Assembly (NCBI RefSeq): GCF_019703515.2
Contig: NC_059348.1
Location: forward strand, 22,120,156-22,184,155
Direction of reading: 5' to 3'
DNA from: Myxocyprinus asiaticus
Taxonomy: Eukaryota > Chordata > Actinopteri > Cypriniformes > Catostomidae
Length of the DNA stretch: 64,000 bases
The position numbers and the translations under genes are program-made. The notes beneath the pieces are model-generated. The model worked only from the letters and a program-made list of their open reading frames with translations, was not told the DNA's origin and searched no databases. This document shows positions 59,161 to 64,000 of this stretch, piece by piece (within the stretch, counting starts at the first letter, position 1; each line of letters begins with the position of its first letter).

Positions 59161-59283
59161 CGCGGCGGGGCAGAGCCTGAGGCGCCACGTTGAGGGGGCT
59201 CGAACCCAGTGGCCGTGCTGTGTCCAGGGACATCAAAGCACTTACCTGGCTCCTGACGCCCACAACAAGATTGGTCGAGGAGG
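57781..59283 (-). mobile_element. DIRS-type retrotransposon fragment
   Basis: Minus-strand internal fragment of a tyrosine-recombinase (DIRS1-like) retrotransposon. It covers the end of the gag-like region, reverse transcriptase and RNase H. No inverted terminal repeat or recombinase is present. It is markedly GC-richer than its surroundings and abuts, at 59283/59284, a hAT remnant that has lost its own left tip. Confidence 0.8.
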
Positions 59284-60374
59284 GGGTTATATCAATATTT
59301 GATATATCAAATTTCAATATATTTCAAAACCAAAAAATGTAAGAACCATACCTAGGCAAAATGCGATATTTAAAATTTGCAACATTGTTTTCTGTCCATG
59401 TGATCATAAATGAAATAACCTCTCAAAATTCATAATCTCTCTATTGATTGATTTTACCCCAAATGCACTTTTTTCCTACACTGTTTAAAGAGTTCGCACA
59501 AGGTTCTTGAAGTGCTTAACCCTTTGACCTTTGGTTTCATTAAAAAAATTATTGGAACAAAATTAACCAGTTATAACCAGTTACCAGCTATTAAAAATAA
59601 TGTTTTCACTCTGGAACAATTGAAAATCTCTTGGTCCCCATTTTCGGTTACGTTCTGCAAAAAAATACAAAAATCAGTTTACGATTTTCGTTTTCGTTCC
59701 TTGAACTGTTTTTAGTCCCTGATTTTAATCAAACATAGCATGATAGCACAAATGTGATAAGCTTCTCTCTCGTTAATAAACTGGAACACTTTTAGATGCT
59801 CGTTGAACTCTTAAAGTGACAGTACCATTTTAGCACTTGATATACAAATGAATGTAAACTCAGTGTTATAAGTAGTAAATTGTACACATTATTTAAAACA
59901 GATATAGCTCATTTCATTATTATAAATGCAATTTCATGATTCAATATAATTGATAGAATGTAGAATATTTATATTTTAAAAAGTTAAAATGTGATTACAA
60001 TAATGATGGCAAATAAATTATTAAAAAAATAAACACTTTCACAAACTTTTTCAGGACAGGTTTTGTTCTGTAATATTGAATGACCTGATCAGCCTGAATG
60101 TAGTCCACGGTTTTTGATGGCTTGTTTGTTTGTGATCTTTCCTTATATTGAAAGGTATATGTATATGTATATACATTTTGTGCATTAAGAACTTTATTTT
60201 GATGAGAATTTATAATGTGCATTTTGCTTAAACATTTGTCAAAAAATAAAAAATTTCTGCCATACTTTGTCATTTAAGTGTTATTATAGCAAATAGAGAT
60301 TATATCGAATCATAAACCTCATATCGTATATCAAACCGAATCGTGAGATAACCATATCGTTCCATCCCTTCTAT
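59284..60374. mobile_element. hAT-type element remnant (sister of the 25.3-kb element)
   Basis: The right end is intact: tcgtgagataaccatatcgt followed by tccatccctt. The left begins inside the element (tatatcaatatttgatatat); the outermost 15-20 bp are missing at the DIRS border. At about 59518 the copy diverges into a second inserted repeat (ggaacaaaattaaccagtta ... 'tttcgttttcgttccttgaa' near 59705). It serves as the uninterrupted reference for the 25.3-kb copy. Confidence 0.6.
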
Positions 60375-60495
60375 ATTGTGCTTCACAATTCATGTGCAGC
60401 CTGTAATGACCACATCTCAGGCATCTGACTTCAGCAACAAGTGCTGTAAGTTATAGTGTCTGACCTTTTATTCAAATTTAGACAGGCCTACAGTA

Positions 60496-61131
60496 CACTG
60501 GCAGCCGAAAGTTTGGAATAATGTAAAGATTTTGCTGTTTCGGAAGGAAATTGGTACTTTAATTCACACAAAGTATAGTCAGGACATTACTGAAGTAAAA
60601 AACAGCACCATCACTATTTGAAAAAAAGTCATTTTTGATTAAATCTAGACAGGCCCATTTCCAATACCTATCACTCCAACACCTTATCTTTGAGTAATCA
60701 TGTTAAATTGCTAATTTAGTACTACAAAATCACTTGCCATTATATCAAACACAGCTGAAAGCTATTTGGTACATTAAATGAAGCTTAACATTGTCTTTGT
60801 GTTTGTTTTTGAGTTGCCACTGTACGCAACAGTCTGGCATGTCTTAAGGTCAATATTAGGCCAAAAATGGCAACAAAAAAAAAGAAACAGCTTTCTCTAG
60901 AAACTTGTCAGTCAATCATTGTTTTGAAGATTTCATACAAAGGTGTCCACTACAGTCTTCAAAGACAAAGGACAACTGGCTCTAACAAGGACAGAAAGAG
61001 ATGTGGAAGGCCAGATGTACAACTAAAAAAGAGGATAAGTACATCAGAGTCTCTAGTTTGAGAAATAGACGCCTCGCATGTCCTCAGCTAACAGCTTCAT
61101 TGAATTCTACCCACTCAACACCAGTTTCATA
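60496..61131 (+). mobile_element. Tc1-like transposon, third family, left half
   Basis: The left end cactggcagccgaaagtttg is preceded by TA (60494-60495), with a 5' UTR of about 370 bp and the first third of the transposase gene. It ends at 61132 where a hAT end (tagggatgcaccgatacc) starts. The right half is not found in the window. Confidence 0.75.
60867..61131 (+). pseudogene. Tc1-like transposase N-terminus, third family
   Basis: ATG 60867 gives MATKKKKQLSLETCQSIIVL, the start of the paired-type DNA-binding domain. It runs directly into KISYKGVHYSLQRQR, skipping about fourteen residues of the first helix-turn-helix compared with intact relatives. TGSNKDRKRCGRP is the GRPR-type linker. A one-base loss shifts the frame, and the other frame continues EDKYIRVSSLRNRRLACPQL and TASLNST. 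The catalytic domain is cut off by the next insertion or a deletion. Not functional. Confidence 0.75.
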
Positions 61132-61132
61132 T

Positions 61133-61676
61133 TAGGGATGCACCGATACCAATTTTTCTCTTTCGATCCGATTCCGATATCGGAAATCTCAGTATCGGCC
61201 GATACTGATACCGATCCCGATCTGATACCACTGTTGTTGTTTTATTTTTATTTTTTGCATAATCAGTTTAGAATATCTTTACATTATTGTGTGGAACTAA
61301 TTGGGTGTACTCTTTAATATGTAAAGAAACACAAACCTCTAACTACACTATATACAATATAAATACACTATATACACTATATACAATATAAATGTATAGC
61401 TTATTAAGAAACTTTATTGTTAACTAGTATACTGGATAACGTTGCAGCAAAATTAACAGTAATTCCAGTATAAGTCATCAGTAGAAAAGAAGCCGTTTCT
61501 TTTTTTTTTTGCAACATTTTTTCAACTTGTATCTGGACTTTAAAGGATTCAGATCTCTTTTTTGTTCAGTTTAGTTGCAAGATATCAGCTCAATTTTCAT
61601 TCACACAGTTATTTTTTTGGAACCCATTCAACATAAATATTATTATCATTTGTAAACATATGATAATAATAATAAT
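61133..61676. mobile_element. hAT element left part ('tagggatgcaccgatacc')
   Basis: The left tip is followed by gattccgatatcggaaatct and 'tatcggccgatactgatacc', a palindrome-rich subterminal region typical of a common fish hAT group. The matching right tip is absent. The interior contains an 'actatatacaatataaatac' tandem (about 61346-61392) and poly(T). It may have been split by the Tc1 copy that follows. Confidence 0.6.
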
Positions 61677-61677
61677 A

Positions 61678-63258
<1,581 letters not shown>

Positions 63259-63590
63259 TCCTCACTGCCGTCCCAATGCTCACTCTCCCCTGAGTTCTGA
63301 TTACACACACCTGCATATCATTAGTGGCTAATCAAAGACTGCATATATTCCCCGCTTTCACACACACTCATACCCGTGTCTTCATTATTGCCTGCAAGTA
63401 TCATAAGACTGTTGTGAGTTATCTGTTCATCGTGTCTATAGCCCGTCTGGATATTACTCACCTGCTGTTTGCCACTCTGTTCAACTGGATTTACTCACAA
63501 TGTTTACATCACTTTTTCAATCATCTGTTCAATAAACCCTGCTACTGAGTTCATATCTCTGCCTCCGTGATTCTCTCTATGACACCTTTA
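63259..63590 (+). mobile_element. LTR-like segment
   Basis: Reads like the 3' half of an LTR: gcatatattccccgc (TATA-like, about 63341), a T/C-rich body, ttcaataaaccctgctactg (poly(A) signal at about 63529) and ctctgcctccgtgattctct after it. No TSD or terminal TG/CA pair found. Class tentative. Confidence 0.35.
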
Positions 63591-64000
63591 ACTTTTAAAA
63601 CCCTCACGCTTTTATTTTGACATTCTGAACTCTCCAGGAAGTCCTGTATGTGTCTGTTTGTAGGGAAGTTCACAGTAGTTTAATTAGCTTCTAATTCAAA
63701 TTCTGGTAAAAATGCACCTCCGGTCCTGTTCTAAATACCTAAAATTGAATCAAACTATTCAGCATTTACATCTGAGATGTTGTTCGTGAGTAGCGCTCAA
63801 ATATTGCGCACCACGTGAAGGTTAAAAATAGCCGCGGATGTGTGTAAACAGAGCAGGAACAGTGATTCTTTTGTGATTCACAGAGCTATCGCACATCTTC
63901 AAGTGGCTTTGAATAAAATGCATGAGTCATACGAACTACTTTAACTGTGTTTTAATTGTTCTTTTGTGTCATTTTTTTGAGCTTGACAGTAACGGACATG
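63591..64000. other. Non-coding end of window
   Basis: Nothing recognised. Confidence 0.4.

Overview
The window looks like intergenic or intronic DNA from a teleost fish, most likely an ostariophysan/cypriniform. It is AT-rich, full of microsatellites, and holds Sleeping-Beauty-type Tc1 elements, short hAT elements with fish-style ends (TAGGGGTGTAA, TAGGGCTGCAC, TAGGGATGGGA), L2- and L1-type LINE pieces, a DIRS-type reverse transcriptase remnant and tRNA-derived SINEs. I found no host protein-coding exon I can defend, no rRNA or tRNA gene and no CRISPR array. Nearly everything recognisable is mobile DNA, mostly broken.

Layout. 0.1-0.9 kb: 3' end of an L2-type LINE (minus). 2.9-3.7 kb: LTR-like repeat. 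9.4-10.0 kb: MITE-like element. 10.4-12.1 kb: decayed L2-type LINE (plus) with a small internal inversion, fused to a Tc1 tail. 14.7-16.3 kb: Sleeping-Beauty-type Tc1 copy. 16.9-19.3 kb: two non-autonomous hAT elements with 8-bp target-site duplications (TSDs). 20.0-21.6 kb: MITE and SINE pieces. 22.1-25.1 kb: hAT element holding a nested Tc1 copy of a second family. 25.3-29.3 kb: hAT remnant split by a 3.8-kb insert that carries a TATA box and repeated splice-acceptor-like units. 33.6-35.1 kb: inverted-repeat element with a nested hAT. 39.4-40.3 kb: L1 ORF1 (minus). 43.7 kb: SINE. 44.5-46.0 kb: second Sleeping-Beauty-type copy (minus). 46.1-47.8 kb: an unusual transposon with a perfect 75-bp inverted repeat and a two-exon gene of an uncharacterised protein family. 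48.2-54.1 kb: a hAT shell with matching TSDs enclosing LINE, SINE and Tc1 insertions. 54.35-56.0 kb: another hAT shell with a nested element. 56.8-57.3 kb: two nested MITEs. 57.8-59.3 kb: DIRS RT/RNase H (minus). 59.3-63.6 kb: hAT remnant, half of a third Tc1 family, a hAT end, a second copy of the nested Tc1 family, and an LTR-like segment.

The best candidate for something undescribed is the 46.1-47.8 kb element: its inverted repeats are identical over 75 bp and it encodes a CxxC-containing protein unlike Tc1, hAT or piggyBac transposases. Second is the 27.8-28.3 kb array, whose exact 56-bp units each carry a branch-point-like motif, a pyrimidine tract and an AG, two of them followed directly by GT as in recursive splice sites. 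All boundaries come from reading by eye; family names rest on recognised motifs, not on a database search.
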